Part shown: piece after piece, positions 22,028-32,375 of the stretch | Numbering within the stretch: the first letter of the stretch is position 1 | Layout: each line of letters starts with the position of its first letter | Assembly: GCA_001247695.2 (NCBI GenBank) | Contig: LGRX02003717.1 | Location: forward strand, 1 to 64,000 | DNA length: 64,000 nucleotides | Origin: Cymbomonas tetramitiformis | Lineage: Eukaryota > Chlorophyta > Pyramimonadophyceae > Pyramimonadales > Pyramimonadaceae | Reading direction: 5' to 3' | Position numbers and translations under genes: made by a program | The notes under the pieces: model-generated | The model's database searches: none | Told to the model about the DNA's origin: nothing | Seen by the model: only the letters and a program-made list of their open reading frames with translations

Positions 22028-25000
22028 TCAGTTATTCACATTGGCCCAGTCCCCCTTCGACAGCCTCTCGTAGACCTGCTTCCTTGCTTTTTGAAGCCTG
22101 AAAGTCTTGGGATCGTGCTGTTCCAACTGCTTCACCAGGCCGTCCTCCGTCCAGTCTTGGAGCTGAACGTCCCGGTCGGTGATGCCACGATGCCAATAGA
22201 GTTTGTGGAGCGGGCCCTTCGATGCCTGCATAGTTTGCCGAGAAATTACGGTCAGTCACATTCTTTTGCTTTAAGTAAGTAAGAGCTTTAACCCTTAAGC
22301 CGGTGGTTAGAATTCGAGGGTTTTCTATATGTGTTGTGATAATGGAGTTTTGCGATGTATGCTTAGTCACTAAATGCCCGTTTGCTTTACCAATTATTGC
22401 ATATCTATATTACCAACTATTTGCGACACTACATGTCGATATATGTCGAATATATCCACTCTTATATGCGCACATGGTTAGAATGTTTTCGATTTTACAG
22501 GCACGATTTAATTTCATCGTCATGATCCCCTGCTTCTTGTAATATGCGTCTTCCACCTCTCGGTAGGCCAGCATTCTGGCCAGGTGACATATGGGTACTT
22601 GGCTGGGGTCGGCGACCAGGTAATAGGCCATAACCTTGGCGTATGGGCGCCCAAAAGGCACCTCCACCCCCGTGGGAAGGTCTCCCGACCCATGGTCCAA
22701 GATGGACACGTGGTACGACACCCGTTTCACCGCTCGTGTGTACATGGCGGATGTGTACACCTCCCCACCCAGGGACATTCTCACAAACACGGCAGTACTG
22801 AAAGGGAGCGGCGTCTCACATTGGGAATGGGCGTCAGGCAGGGCATCCCCGCCCAGCGCAGCTGCCTGAGTCATCTCCACATCCACCGCACACGACGTCG
22901 GAGCCTCGGCGTGCATGGACATGAATTTCAGTAGCGTTGCGAACACACCGCCGGATCGAAGGGAGGGCGATACCATTGAGCCGCGGGCCACCCACTTGCC
23001 GGCACCCATGAAATAGCAGGCAACCGTCTTGTCCTCGGCACCTGGGTCCCTCAGGGAGTTGGCGCCGCGTGGAGCCAGGGAACGCAGAGCGACAGCCAGC
23101 TCATGCATTTCGCGTCGGTTTGGGTACTTCCTAATGAACTCCTGCAGCGCCCTCTTCTCGCGGAGGGCGTTCATGATGGCCTGTACAGGCAAGTACTTCA
23201 CGCCAGACGCCTTCACGATTCCCTTGGCCCGCTGTATTGCACGCTCCACCCACAACTCCAGGGCGGCGCCTAAATCCCCCACGTATTGCTCCTGCCGGAA
23301 CAGGTGCACCACTGCAAGCCGCATGTTGAACGTCAACATTTTGTCCGGCCCCGTGAGCTCCATATTTTTGGCATGCGCCCACAGATTGTCCTTCGCTGCC
23401 TTCTGGGCTTGCATTACAACTGCTTTGTTGTAGGCCTCCCCGGCTACCACACTGCCTCGCACATAATGCACAACCGCCCGTCGAAGATGTTGCCACGCGT
23501 CCTCCATCTGGATGTTCCAGTTAAACAGAACCTTTCCGAACACCAGCGGGCTGTAGTACAGAATAAAATTCAAAAAATCCTCCATTGTGTACATTCCTGC
23601 ACCCCCCCCCCTCTTATATATTAGCACAGAACGTGGACGGATCCTAAACCCAAAATGCACGTTCAACAGGAAAGCATTGTGGCGGTCGGCGACGTTGTCT
23701 GCCCCCATACCCACACGGGCTGTTGTTGCCTGATGCAGCAGGTACAACTTGTTATATTATGACAACTTCATCGGCTGGTTACCCTTGCAGTGGTGATGGG
23801 GGGTGTCGAACGCACCGAAGTACTTCACCACGTCGTGGTATGGCCGACCAACGTCATGCGGTGGTTGAATGCGCGCGGCCCTCGATTGGAGGAGCTCAAG
23901 CAATTTTGGTGGCAAACATAAATGCGGATGGGTGTTGCTTTTCATCCTCCCCAAAAGTAGCTTCAGATAAGCCTTCCCAATACCATAGAACACGCAGTGC
24001 CCAAACGGGTGCGCAATTGCCCGCATTGGATCGTAGTACGGGAGGCGCTCCAATGCCCCTCGCCCATGTCTGCCTGTTGCGCATGGCTCCGCCTCGCCTG
24101 ACTCTGTTTTCCTAACCAGCTCCTGGTGTTTCTTTTTGCTCAGCATCAGTTCTGGGTCGTCCGCAAAAACCTCGGTTTTCCCGTCATCCGTTTCCCACCC
24201 GTTGAGCTCCACCGCCTTCGCGTATCCCCGGAAATACATTCCTTTCCCACCAGGGCCCGGGGTTCCCTCAAAAAGGCTGTATGGATCGGCACGATAGCTA
24301 CCAACTCCCATAAACCTGCCCATGGTGCACCTCATCACCGTGTCTGCGTACACCAATCCGAGCACCACCTTCAATGTGTACGACCTCTTGAGGAAGGCAT
24401 CGTACACTACGAAAGGATTGGACGCATCCCGCCTCCCGTGCATCAAGTGCAACAACTCATCCTCGAATAGTGACCATAACACCAGCGGATTTTTCTCCTT
24501 CTGCCTGGGCCCTTTGGTCATCCACAGATTCTCATGATACTTATCACGCTGCCGCACCTGTTAGTGCACAGCCCCACACAACCCCTGTCACACACTCATG
24601 CCTTTTAACAAAGGCATCGGCGGACATCATGCATGCCCTGGACATCGCCTCCCTTTGCACCTTTCACCACGCGACTCGCTTCACGCACTGCTACGAACCT
24701 GCGCCTCTCAGAACACATGCGACTGGGAAACATTCGTAACATCCATGTACCGATATGTGAAGGTCTTCGCTCTTTATCACAGCCACCCCCATAGAATAGC
24801 TCCTGCGCGCACCGCCACCCCATACGCTTACTATCGTGGGGCGGCCCTTTCCCCCCCAGTATACAGCTTGGCACTTCCCCAATTCGACCTAGCGCGTGAT
24901 GATCCGTGCTGCAACGCGGTTATCACCCAAGCAAGCAACGCTGCCTGCAGAAGATGACGTGGAGGGGAGGTGGGGTGGAGAAGTTACCCGATATCTGAGT

Positions 25001-25857
25001 TCCAAACTTGACAATCGTCTGCCCCTGGAGAAATCACCATGACACGATGCTCCGCATACGCCACGTTCGGGTCGCCTCCTTCAGGTGTGTCCACCAGAAT
25101 AGGTTCCTCCAACAATGCACCACCAATGTCCACGTGATTGTCGATAGACTTTGCCAACGGGGATGTCCAGAAATCATTCTGGAGTCGGGCATCACGTCGT
25201 GCTCAGGCCTTGCAGAACTCGACATCCCGCATCCACCTTCGAATTGTGTCTTTTATATCAAAGTAGTAGAACCACTCCCGGGGACGCAGCTTCTTCCCAG
25301 ATGCTGTTTGGGTCACCTCAAACCGTCGCTCATGGCATCGACGAACAACCGCCCCGGCGGAGTCTGTCTGCAAGACCGCTCCGCACTCCTCCTCCTCGTT
25401 CCACTGCAGACAGTCCAATTCCCTAGGGAAAGTCCGACACCATTTCGGGCACACGTGCACAGCATGCGCCATATGGCTTTGCACACGAAGATAGGTTCGC
25501 ATTCGGTGGAGGCTTGTGGGCAGTCGACAACGGTTTGGTCCGCCCAACAGCATGACGATCACATGGAGGAACCGGTCAAATGATATCTGGGACCATGCCC
25601 GTGATATGCGCAATTCCATAAAATAGCACACCGCCTCCCCAAGCTTTATGGCATCATCCCCGGTGTCTCCAATCATGAGTGGCTCGGTTAGCTCAGGGTC
25701 CGCGCATGGGTCAACGTCTGGCAGCCCGCTCCATGCCGTCATCTTCAACCTCAAGCATGTCTTGCAACAGGTCGGAGTCCTCCGCGTCCTTCCAGATGTC
25801 GTCGTCATTCAGCGCATCCTCCGCTGTCCAGGTGTACGTTTCCAGCGTCTGATTCAT
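22028..25857 (-). CDS. CACTA-type (Tnp2-like) transposase, spliced, with lesions
   Basis: Cut-and-paste transposase of the CACTA/Tnp2 group. Exon 1 (25857-25008) starts MNQTLETYTW and is acidic; after a change of frame near 25750 it gives the LPTSLHRM segment and the family hallmark zinc-like HVCPKWC followed by RPREWFYYFDIKDTIRRW. It is interrupted by TGA at 25203-25205. Exon 2 (24557-23783) has DELLHLMHG, a YADTVMRCTMGRFMG stretch and LPYYDPMRAIAHP, equivalent to the LPYFDP..DPMHN block. Exon 3 (23596 to about 22500) has DFLNFILYYSPLVF and GPDKMLTFNMRLAVVHLF. Exon 4 (about 22222-22028) ends in LSKGDWANVNN. The intron 23597-23782 has matching phase 1. The stop and frame change suggest a recently dead copy, or errors. 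It heads a long row of minus-strand genes. Confidence 0.72.
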
Positions 25858-25912
25858 TCACAACCCTCCACGCCGTGACAACCATGCGTCATCTCCACTT
25901 GTTACCGTGACA

Positions 25913-26752
25913 TCACCAGTAGGGACGGTCGCAAGCGTTATATGCACACCACGCAACTGCATACATGAGTGCAGGCCCGAAATAGGTTTGAAGGGATTCC
26001 GTTACCTCATTCAAGTAAGTTTTCATGAGGTTTGCTTCCTCCGCACGATTCTCGAACGCCTCGAGCAACAGCTTACGGTCTTCGCCCAGTTCATCGTCGC
26101 TCTCGTCCTGATCTAACGCCAACTTGCCTAAATCAAACCGTAGGTCCTTAGGTAGTTCGTCATCGCTGTCGTCTTGGACGCCCTGGTTGTCGTGAGGTAC
26201 TGCCGATAAGGGGGGTGGGGATGCTGGTTCACTCTCGCCGTCCTCGTCGTTTTCAACTGCTTCATCGTCAATGCACCAGCCTGCCGTAGCTGCTTCACCC
26301 TCGCCGTCCTCATCGCTTTCAACTGCTTCCTCGTCAATGCAGCAGCCTGCCGTTGCAGGGTCAGGCTTCCTTCTTACCCGTCCTCTCTTATCCACCCGCC
26401 CTCCCGCCTTCCATATCCACAGCGCAATACTTCTCACGTCAGCGCTCTCCGCCGGTGTTGATCGCCCGCCCCAGTCCTGGTGTCCTCTGTATCTGCGTAA
26501 TGTCACTCGCAGGCTGTTTTTCGTGCGAAAAGCCTCCATGGCGATTTTTTCCAGGCTCTCTGTAGGCAGCACGCCGATCGTGCTCGTTCCCTGCGCCAGT
26601 ACCAGCAACACCTTGCGTTTGCTTACACACAGCGAACGGGTTGCCCCAAACGGGGGATCACATATTAACAAAAAACAAACGTTTACCAGGCTGCTGATGC
26701 ATGCACAAATCGCCACCCAGTACGGGTGGAGGTGACTCGGTCGGGGGCGCAC
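25913..26752 (-). CDS. Unrecognised acidic protein 5' of the transposase
   Basis: An open frame of 280 codons with no family I recognise. The first part (about residues 45-100) reads as a compact domain (RKVLLVLAQGTSTIGVLPTE, later LRRYRGHQDWGG). A short acidic unit is then duplicated (AGCCIDEEAVESDEDGEGE and AGWCIDDEAVENDEDGESE), followed by more Asp/Glu-rich sequence and a C-terminal helix. The listed upper end is a GTG, not an ATG, and a donor-like GTAAACG lies near 26685, so the true 5' end is probably spliced. It lies just upstream of the transposase in the same direction. CACTA elements often encode a second protein from the same region; that role here is inference. Confidence 0.5.
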   Translation of the reverse strand: MRPRPSHLHPYWVAICACISSLVNVCFLLICDPPFGATRSLCVSKRKVLLVLAQGTSTIGVLPTESLEKIAMEAFRTKNSLRVTLRRYRGHQDWGGRSTPAESADVRSIALWIWKAGGRVDKRGRVRRKPDPATAGCCIDEEAVESDEDGEGEAATAGWCIDDEAVENDEDGESEPASPPPLSAVPHDNQGVQDDSDDELPKDLRFDLGKLALDQDESDDELGEDRKLLLEAFENRAEEANLMKTYLNEVTESLQTYFGPALMYAVAWCAYNACDRPYW

Positions 26753-26889
26753 CTATTAACAAGCCAACCGTTATCCAGTCGGGAGATGCAGGCAGAAATG
26801 GCCAGCCCGAACATACAAGACTCTCACCGCACAAATGCCAGGGCAAGGCGCGCGATAGTCACGCAGCCAGGAGGGGGATGCGTAGCCGA

Positions 26890-27290
26890 TGACTACGCCC
26901 CGTAGAGACACGATCATCGAAGAAGGTGGCGCCGTTCGAACATAATTGCACATTGCGTACTCAGGTGTTCCATGCTACACACCATGCTTTACTCGTTAAC
27001 ACAGTCCGTGCCACCATGCTACACGGCTTCATTCTTCAGTGCTATTAAGTGAGCATGTGTTGCACGTGTGGCATCGGCTCTCAAAACTGGCCGAGGAGTT
27101 AGCCCCATAGAGACACGAAGGTGGGGCCGTTAGAATATGATTACACGTTACGTGCTCAGGTGTTACACGCTACTCGTTATGCTTTACTGGTTTTGTCCAA
27201 CAGGCTGTGCCACCTACTACACGGATTCAGTGCTATTACGTGAGCACGTGTTGTTGCACGTGTGCCGTCGGCTATCAGAACTGCTGCTCT
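26890..27290. repeat. Diverged direct duplication of about 185 bp
   Basis: The segment at about 26898-27080 recurs at about 27103-27287. Both copies begin CCCC(G/A)TAGAGACACGA, share GGTG..GCCGTT, TGCTTTACT and GTGCTATTA(A/C)GTGAGCA, and end in GCACGTGTG with (G/C)GGCT.TCA.AACTG. They lie in the gap between two minus-strand genes, where promoter sequence would be. They may be a duplicated regulatory block or a small repeat; no ORF is conserved. Confidence 0.6.
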
Positions 27291-27309
27291 CTGTATCGTC
27301 TTCCGTCAA

Positions 27310-28323
27310 TCAGCGCTCCCAGAACGGAGTCCGGCGTAGCGGCTTTGGACGCGGATCATTGAAGTTGCCTTGGTACTCTTCTGGCTTCAATGCGACGTCA
27401 TGTGCCTTGGGCCCTGCTTTCCAGAACACCTGGTAGTCCTCCGTGATGGATAAATCCGGTAGGCGCACAAATTTCATGGCCACCAGGGTGTCAAAATCAA
27501 ATGCCTCCACTGAGAAGTCACTGTGGAAAATGGAATAGTCCATAGCTGCACGCGCAGGCTGATCGTCGTAATCTTCGTCCACGCCAATGCAGTGGCAGCG
27601 CATAACCTCCGGGTGTCCCAGGGCGCGCCACTCAATGGGGGTGTCATGCTCAAAGCATTCCTTACCGATCATCACCACGAGCTCCCGCTCCGTGCCTCCC
27701 TCGTCCTCTTGTACGGCAAGGTACTCCTCGCCAAATGCGTCATGCGACCAGTCTGCGAGCTCTTGCACCCCGGCGGCGGTCAGCTCCGTCATCCGCTGCT
27801 TCTTGCGCATGCCAGGCGTGAGGTGAGTGCGGGCTGCGAGCGCCTTACGCCCGGCCTGCAGGACGTGGATCATGTGCGGCAAAGGTTCGGCCGTGCTCTT
27901 CTTCGCGCGTGTGGTGCGCCTGGCCCTCGGCTCCCGGGGTTCCTGAACCGCCGCCCCTGCTGCGGGGTATGTGGCTTTGAAAGCTGCTTTCACGGCTTCA
28001 CTCCGCTTAGCTCGGTTTATTATGTCCTTCGTCCATCGATTCTTAAGGCGCTCCACGGTGTTCACCTCGTCAGTAAATTTGTGCACAACGAAAACATTCT
28101 CAAACCCAGACAGGAGCACAGTTTCAAATATTTCATGGTTCATGATGACCCGTACACCCGTCTCCTTGTGTACTCGTGTAATGTGCTGGATGAGCACATT
28201 CTCTGGCAACTGCCGCACTTGCGGAAGAAGGCGTTGCACGGTGCGTTCCAAGTCCTCCAGGAAACAAGGCTCGCCTTTGGCGAACAGTTCGCACAATTTC
28301 CTCTTATTTGCTGCTCGGCCCAA
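27310..28323 (-). CDS. Unrecognised protein, 3' exon
   Basis: An open frame of 338 codons ending in PLRRTPFWER. No domain recognised. It has a helical N-terminal half (CELFAKGEPCFLEDLERTVQ; LKNRWTKDIINRAKRSEAVK), a basic Ala/Pro linker (about residues 125-145, RARRTTRAKKS) and an acidic C-terminal half. There is no ATG at the 5' end of the frame; GAGCAG near 28312 could serve as an acceptor, so this is probably the last exon of a gene whose earlier exons are the ORFs at 28391-28909 or 28767-29885. Confidence 0.5.
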   Translation of the reverse strand: MGRAANKRKLCELFAKGEPCFLEDLERTVQRLLPQVRQLPENVLIQHITRVHKETGVRVIMNHEIFETVLLSGFENVFVVHKFTDEVNTVERLKNRWTKDIINRAKRSEAVKAAFKATYPAAGAAVQEPREPRARRTTRAKKSTAEPLPHMIHVLQAGRKALAARTHLTPGMRKKQRMTELTAAGVQELADWSHDAFGEEYLAVQEDEGGTERELVVMIGKECFEHDTPIEWRALGHPEVMRCHCIGVDEDYDDQPARAAMDYSIFHSDFSVEAFDFDTLVAMKFVRLPDLSITEDYQVFWKAGPKAHDVALKPEEYQGNFNDPRPKPLRRTPFWER

Positions 28324-28390
28324 TGCCCAATCCCATTTTGTATATCAGTGGCGCACTTCCGGGAACCACATACAAGGAAAGTCCGGATCA

Positions 28391-28909
28391 TCAGGCATCC
28401 TTGCGGACCGGCAGAGGGCCCATCTGTGGTGTGACCGTACCTTTCAAGAGTGCATCCCTTCGTCGTGCGTATGCTGCGTGGGCTCTGGTTGTAGGGCTGG
28501 TGACGGGGGTTTTTGTTCCCGCCACGGCTGCTGTGGGTGTCCCATTAGTTGCATCCGCCGAGTCAGCCGCCGGAATGTGGGCCAGCTCAACGGTCTCCCT
28601 TGGAACCGGGGCCGAGAAGGTCCACTCCTGCCTGAGGGCGTGCGCCTGCTTCAGCCTGTCGGCTGCTCGCCGTCCCAGCACTCCTCCCATCGGTACAGGG
28701 GTTGCACAGGTATAGACAACGAACCCTAGATCGGTTGCCAGCTGGGTGCGCGCAGACATACAAGCACTACAAGCAGCTACGCGTAAACCGTGCAATGAGT
28801 TTTGGATAGCCCGTACCTTGCTCGCTTCCTGCAGCAGGCACAGGATGCCTCGGGCTTTTGCGCGCTGCCACCGCCGGCGCGGTTGGCCGTACTGGAGTGC
28901 AACATGCAT
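28391..28909 (-). CDS. Unrecognised Ala/Thr-rich ORF, probable internal exon
   Basis: Frame opening at ATG 28909, ending at 28391. The N-terminal part is basic; from GRRAADRLKQAHALRQEW it resembles in style (TNGTPTAAVAGTKTPVTSPT, then an ARRRDALLKG basic end) the C-terminal part of the ORF at 28767-29885, suggesting duplicated segments or parts of one spliced product. It overlaps the 3' end of that ORF in another frame, where a donor CAAG/GTACGG (about 28820) could skip to this frame. Exact exon limits are not resolved. Confidence 0.35.
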   Translation of the reverse strand: MHVALQYGQPRRRWQRAKARGILCLLQEASKVRAIQNSLHGLRVAACSACMSARTQLATDLGFVVYTCATPVPMGGVLGRRAADRLKQAHALRQEWTFSAPVPRETVELAHIPAADSADATNGTPTAAVAGTKTPVTSPTTRAHAAYARRRDALLKGTVTPQMGPLPVRKDA

Positions 28910-29885
28910 CTACGGCGCAAACCGGCTGCTGCACACCGGCGGTGCCAGGCTTCCTCATTTTCAACATGCGGTGCCGCCTAGCTCGGGTGCGGGGCGTCAT
29001 TTCCACAGCGGCTGTTGGCACGTCATTCGTTGCGGCTGCAGCCTCAGGCGTTGGGTGTACTGCCTGCCCCTGCGCGCCCGTATCGGTCGCTTCCGGCTCC
29101 CATACCGGAAGCGAACGGTCGCTCGTGGCGGATGCCACCACAGGCGTTGGGTGTAAGTCTGCCTGCCCCTGCGCGCCCGTATCGGTGGCCGCCGGCTCCC
29201 ATACCGGAAGCGAACGGTCGCTCGTGGCGGTTGCCACCACCGGCGTTGGTTGCACTGCCTGCCCCTGCGCGCTCGTGACGTTCAACGCCGGCTCACGTTC
29301 CGGAAGCGGCCTGTCGCTCGTAGTGTTGGGTTGAACCCTGGTCTGCTTCTGACGTTCCGCGTCTTCCGCGGTCAGTGGAATCACGAGGTGACATTTCTTG
29401 CTTAATATGACAGTCGCGTTGAACTCTTTACATGCCTGCAGGTCCTGAGCTTGAAATGCCATGTTGTTGTCCGCCATCTTCAGCTCGGTCCGGCGACGAT
29501 TCATGAGCCGGTCCGTCACCTTCGCCTGACTTTCTTCATACGTGAGGTTGTGTTTCTTCTGGACGTGAGACACCAAAAGCTCAAACCGCTCCCGCGCCGC
29601 CGTGCTCTTGTTGATAGACCTCTTCTTGCACTCGATGAGCCTGTCCTTCAGGCAAAACGCCGGTGGCACCGCGCGAATGCTGGATTCGATATCGTAATGA
29701 ATCCGCTTCTGGCCCAGGGAGCTGCGAGACTTCTTGGGAGCGGTTGTCTTCGTCTGCACCCCGAGAGCCACATGTGACGAGGGGCTCCAAGGGATGCAAA
29801 GTAGGCAGTGGTAACAATGACGAGAATACCGTTCGACGACTCGCGCGGCACAAACAACTTGCCCGATGTTGATGCACAATATCAC
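28767..29885 (-). CDS. Unrecognised protein with three 29-residue repeats
   Basis: A frame of 373 codons without a known domain. It opens at a GTG directly after an acceptor-like GACTCAG, so the first exon is elsewhere. Residues about 50-160 look globular and basic (CKKRSINKSTAARERFELLV; TYEESQAKVTDRLMNRRRTE). Residues about 190-275 contain three copies of a unit resembling ATSDRSLPVWEPAATDTGAQ, encoded by an 84-87-bp DNA repeat at about 29040-29320. The C-terminus is basic (TPRTRARRHRMLKMRKPG). It is collinear with the neighbouring minus-strand genes. A role in nucleic-acid binding is possible from charge alone. Confidence 0.5.
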   Translation of the reverse strand: MILCINIGQVVCAARVVERYSRHCYHCLLCIPWSPSSHVALGVQTKTTAPKKSRSSLGQKRIHYDIESSIRAVPPAFCLKDRLIECKKRSINKSTAARERFELLVSHVQKKHNLTYEESQAKVTDRLMNRRRTELKMADNNMAFQAQDLQACKEFNATVILSKKCHLVIPLTAEDAERQKQTRVQPNTTSDRPLPEREPALNVTSAQGQAVQPTPVVATATSDRSLPVWEPAATDTGAQGQADLHPTPVVASATSDRSLPVWEPEATDTGAQGQAVHPTPEAAAATNDVPTAAVEMTPRTRARRHRMLKMRKPGTAGVQQPVCAVDACCTPVRPTAPAVAARKSPRHPVPAAGSEQGTGYPKLIARFTRSCL

Positions 29886-30027
29886 CTGAGTCGCGCTACA
29901 TGAACAATATGCTCGATGCGGATGCTCAGAGTGTGATTAATATGCCTTTGTTACGTGCGTCCGTTCATTACTCCACCCGCATATGTTCCACCGGGCATCT
30001 AGCACCTGTAATCTAGTCGCTCTAATT

Positions 30028-30741
30028 CTACTGTTGCAATTTCTTCCGCAGGCGCAATTGCTGTGCGTTAAGCAGCGGCATGCCATCCATCGACCTCTGT
30101 ATGTCGCGGCGTGCTTTCTCCGTGCTGGCACGTGCGAGCTTCAATGTCAGGCGCTCATGCACCCCTTGCAGCAGGTCCTCAGGGATGGGCTCTTCATCCC
30201 AGTTGCCACCCGGGTGCTCAAAGAACCGATTGCACCGAGGACATCGGCGGGCGGTGCGCCTCTGGTGTTGCATGATCCGCTGGTAGCACTCCCAGCAGAG
30301 GCCAGCCCGGCAGCCGTTAAGCCGGAGCCTTCGTCTGGGGGGGGGGTCAACCCCCCCCCGCTCAATCTGGTCGTTGTCAGCATCCTCAGGGTTGTACGAC
30401 GAAGCGCACACCGAGCAGAACCAATTGGCGTGCCCGCAGAGGGGCAGATCGCTTGGCACTGGGTCTGGGCGGTTTGCGCGCATAACATACTCCCGGAACA
30501 TGGGGAGGGCGAGGATGGAGGTGTTGAGGTGCCTCCCGGTCACGGGCTCCCACGTTGTGGTGTGCGTGTGCCACAGCACCTGTACGTGCAATTCCCGCGG
30601 CTGGCCTCTTTCTGCAATGGCTTGCACTGCAAGTACTTCTTCCTCGGGTCCCAACTGCAGAGCACGGTGCAAGAAGCCTTCCGCATCAGGCGGGGAAAGC
30701 AGGCGCAGGTGGTCCGAGCATGAAGTTTGAATGAAAAACAC
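30028..30741 (-). CDS. RING-like zinc-finger protein
   Basis: Candidate E3-type protein. A cysteine-rich module (about residues 100-175) reads CGHANWFCSVC, a spacer of about 35 residues, NGCRAGLCWECYQRI and RRCPRCNRFF: paired Cys in the order C-x2-C, C, C-x2-C, C-x2-C, as in an all-Cys or degenerate RING. The C-terminus is a basic helix (LTLKLARASTEKARRDIQRS; LRLRKKLQQ). The frame opens at GTG 30741; the first in-frame ATG is about residue 82, before the RING. An acceptor-like AAATGTAG lies just upstream, and the GAGGAGCTATCCTC-type motif lies 40-60 bp further 5'. Ubiquitin ligase activity is inferred from the fold only. Confidence 0.6.
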   Translation of the reverse strand: MFFIQTSCSDHLRLLSPPDAEGFLHRALQLGPEEEVLAVQAIAERGQPRELHVQVLWHTHTTTWEPVTGRHLNTSILALPMFREYVMRANRPDPVPSDLPLCGHANWFCSVCASSYNPEDADNDQIERGGVDPPPRRRLRLNGCRAGLCWECYQRIMQHQRRTARRCPRCNRFFEHPGGNWDEEPIPEDLLQGVHERLTLKLARASTEKARRDIQRSMDGMPLLNAQQLRLRKKLQQ

Positions 30742-30793
30742 ACCAACAACTACATTTGCGCCAAGGCACCGTCAGTGCACGCGGCGCGTGGCT

Positions 30794-30828
30794 GAGGAGC
30801 TGTCCTCCCAACGCAGCCACGTGCACAA
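30794..30828. promoter_or_regulatory. Single copy of the satellite core motif 5' of the RING gene
   Basis: The plus strand reads GCGCGTGGCTGAGGAGCTGT followed by CCTCCCAACGCAGCC. This is the same sequence, with a few changes, as the core of the 209-bp satellite at 37.3-37.7 and 40.6-43.0 kb. Here it stands alone in the 5' flank of the RING-like gene, which points to a promoter, leader or protein-binding role before its amplification elsewhere. The core (GAGGA, centre, TCCTC) is a short inverted repeat. Confidence 0.6.
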
Positions 30829-31123
30829 AACAGCGGTGCAGCAGGTGCAACCGACATGTCATTGGTCAGGCATAGCACACTGGATAATAACTTTAATTTT
30901 ACGATACTACATAGTAACTTCGTCTGCAGCATACGTTGTTACGATTATCCGGCACGCCACGATGGTAGACGGTAACTACTATGCTTGTATGACAACCGCG
31001 CTAACGAAGCTGGCGGTTAATCATATACACGAAGTCTTTGATAGTGCCGTTTAAAATCACGTGCCAGAAGAGAGGACGCATATCCTGCAAACACGCAGGC
31101 GTAGTGTATCACATCGTGTGCGC

Positions 31124-31567
31124 TCACGTAAGGTCAACAAAAGTGCCCGTGGGCGTGGGCAGAACCCACTCCACTGCAATGCCGTAACGATGCAAGTCGA
31201 CAAGCCTATGCAAGCAGGACGAACTATCCCTTCGCCTATATAGGTCAACATGAGTCCCGCCGCGCGAAAGTCTCAACACCAGAACCGTGCTGTGTACTCG
31301 TTCCGCATAGACTGTCAGGGTGTTGTTCACCAGGTAGCCCCAATGACACCGGTGTTGGTCACACAAATATTTCTTTTGTTCAGGAGTAATGCCCGTCTGG
31401 GTAGAGCCCCAACCCACAGACTTGGCCATCTCGGCCACAGTTCCCTTCAAGGCCTGCTCACTAAACTGGCCGGTAGTTGCCGCTGCAAGCGACCATATGA
31501 AACACTTGCCATCGCCGGGGACTTTTACAAGCAGCCATGTGCGTAGAGAGCAGCGAGAGCGGCCCTA
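31124..31567 (-). CDS. Small OTU-like cysteine protease, 3' exon
   Basis: OTU proteases remove ubiquitin. The exon opens after a good acceptor (TTTTTGTAG) at 31568 and reads CSLRTWLLVKVPGDGKCFIW, whose GDGKC matches the OTU catalytic Asp-Gly-x-Cys block; 31450 is therefore not the real start. It continues as FSEQALKGTVAEMAKSVGW and LCDQHRCHWG, and ends with VLVLRLSRGGTHVDLYRR, where the His of GTHVDL is in the place of the catalytic His. At about 147 residues it is about the minimum for an OTU fold. An upstream exon must supply the start. It is a second OTU gene in the same block as the large 2OG/OTU protein. Confidence 0.6.
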
Positions 31568-31705
31568 CAAAAACACATGAACGGACGCTGTCACAGAGGC
31601 ATACGCTCGAAGGCTGTGGAACCGACATCAGGAAGGTGCGTGCGTAACACAAGTTAATGCATTAATCAGAACTTAATGTAATAACATAATGTAATCTTTT
31701 TTACT

Positions 31706-32227
31706 TTAGTCTTCATTCTCACTACTAGTCTCGCTAACGTAGTCATCTTCCTCCGCATCCGACGGATCAGTGATGGCCGGGATATCACCCCGCTGGCTCT
31801 CTGACTCCACAATTGCGGCATACTCATCCCACCGTAAGGCACAGTGCCGGCCCCATTCCGCAACCGCCTGTTTGTCGTACAACCTTACCACGACGTAACC
31901 GGTCGGTGGTCTGTTTTCGTATTCCCTGTCATAGGAGCCTTCGGGAACCTCATCCGTCGGTGCCGGGGTCCATACATGCTGTGGGTCAAATTTCACAATC
32001 TTGCCTTGAATACACCAGGGCGGCGGAACGAATCTGCTGTCCTCCAGGGTGACTGCCCAGTCCAGTTTGACAGGCAAGGATTTCCCGGTTTCCGAGTTTA
32101 TCCATTCCAACTGCCACACGCACCAGCCTATAAGCGATGGGTAAAGTCCGCTGGCACACCCGCAAGACCTAGCACAGGCCAACCGGAAAACAATGCACGG
32201 ATGAACAGCAATCACGGGGGAAGGCAT
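31706..32227 (-). CDS. Unrecognised protein with acidic C-terminus
   Basis: A complete-looking frame of 173 codons with ATG at 32227. No family recognised. Residues 40-130 look like a small beta-rich domain (CVWQLEWINSETGKSLPVKL; DEVPEGSYDREYENRPPTGY followed by VVVRLYDK). The C-terminus is strongly acidic (DAEEDDYVSETSSENED). An AT-rich 3' flank contains AATGTAATAACATAATGTAA. It is one of the short minus-strand genes of the block. Confidence 0.55.
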   Translation of the reverse strand: MPSPVIAVHPCIVFRLACARSCGCASGLYPSLIGWCVWQLEWINSETGKSLPVKLDWAVTLEDSRFVPPPWCIQGKIVKFDPQHVWTPAPTDEVPEGSYDREYENRPPTGYVVVRLYDKQAVAEWGRHCALRWDEYAAIVESESQRGDIPAITDPSDAEEDDYVSETSSENED

Positions 32228-32375
32228 GTTGTGCGCACGGAAGACCCACGAATTAGTATTAAAAGCAAATAGATACGCGCTAAGTGTTACTCTGTCATTG
32301 TATACTATATACTCTATTAGTACATCGTATCCTTGCAGGTTTCATGCGCGGCTCCGGCTAACATGTCACGGCTTA

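Noticed and set aside
25203..25205. TGA in the transposase read as selenocysteine or alternative code
   Set aside because: Other genes here use TGA as stop, no selenocysteine insertion element was noticed, and the copy has other lesions.
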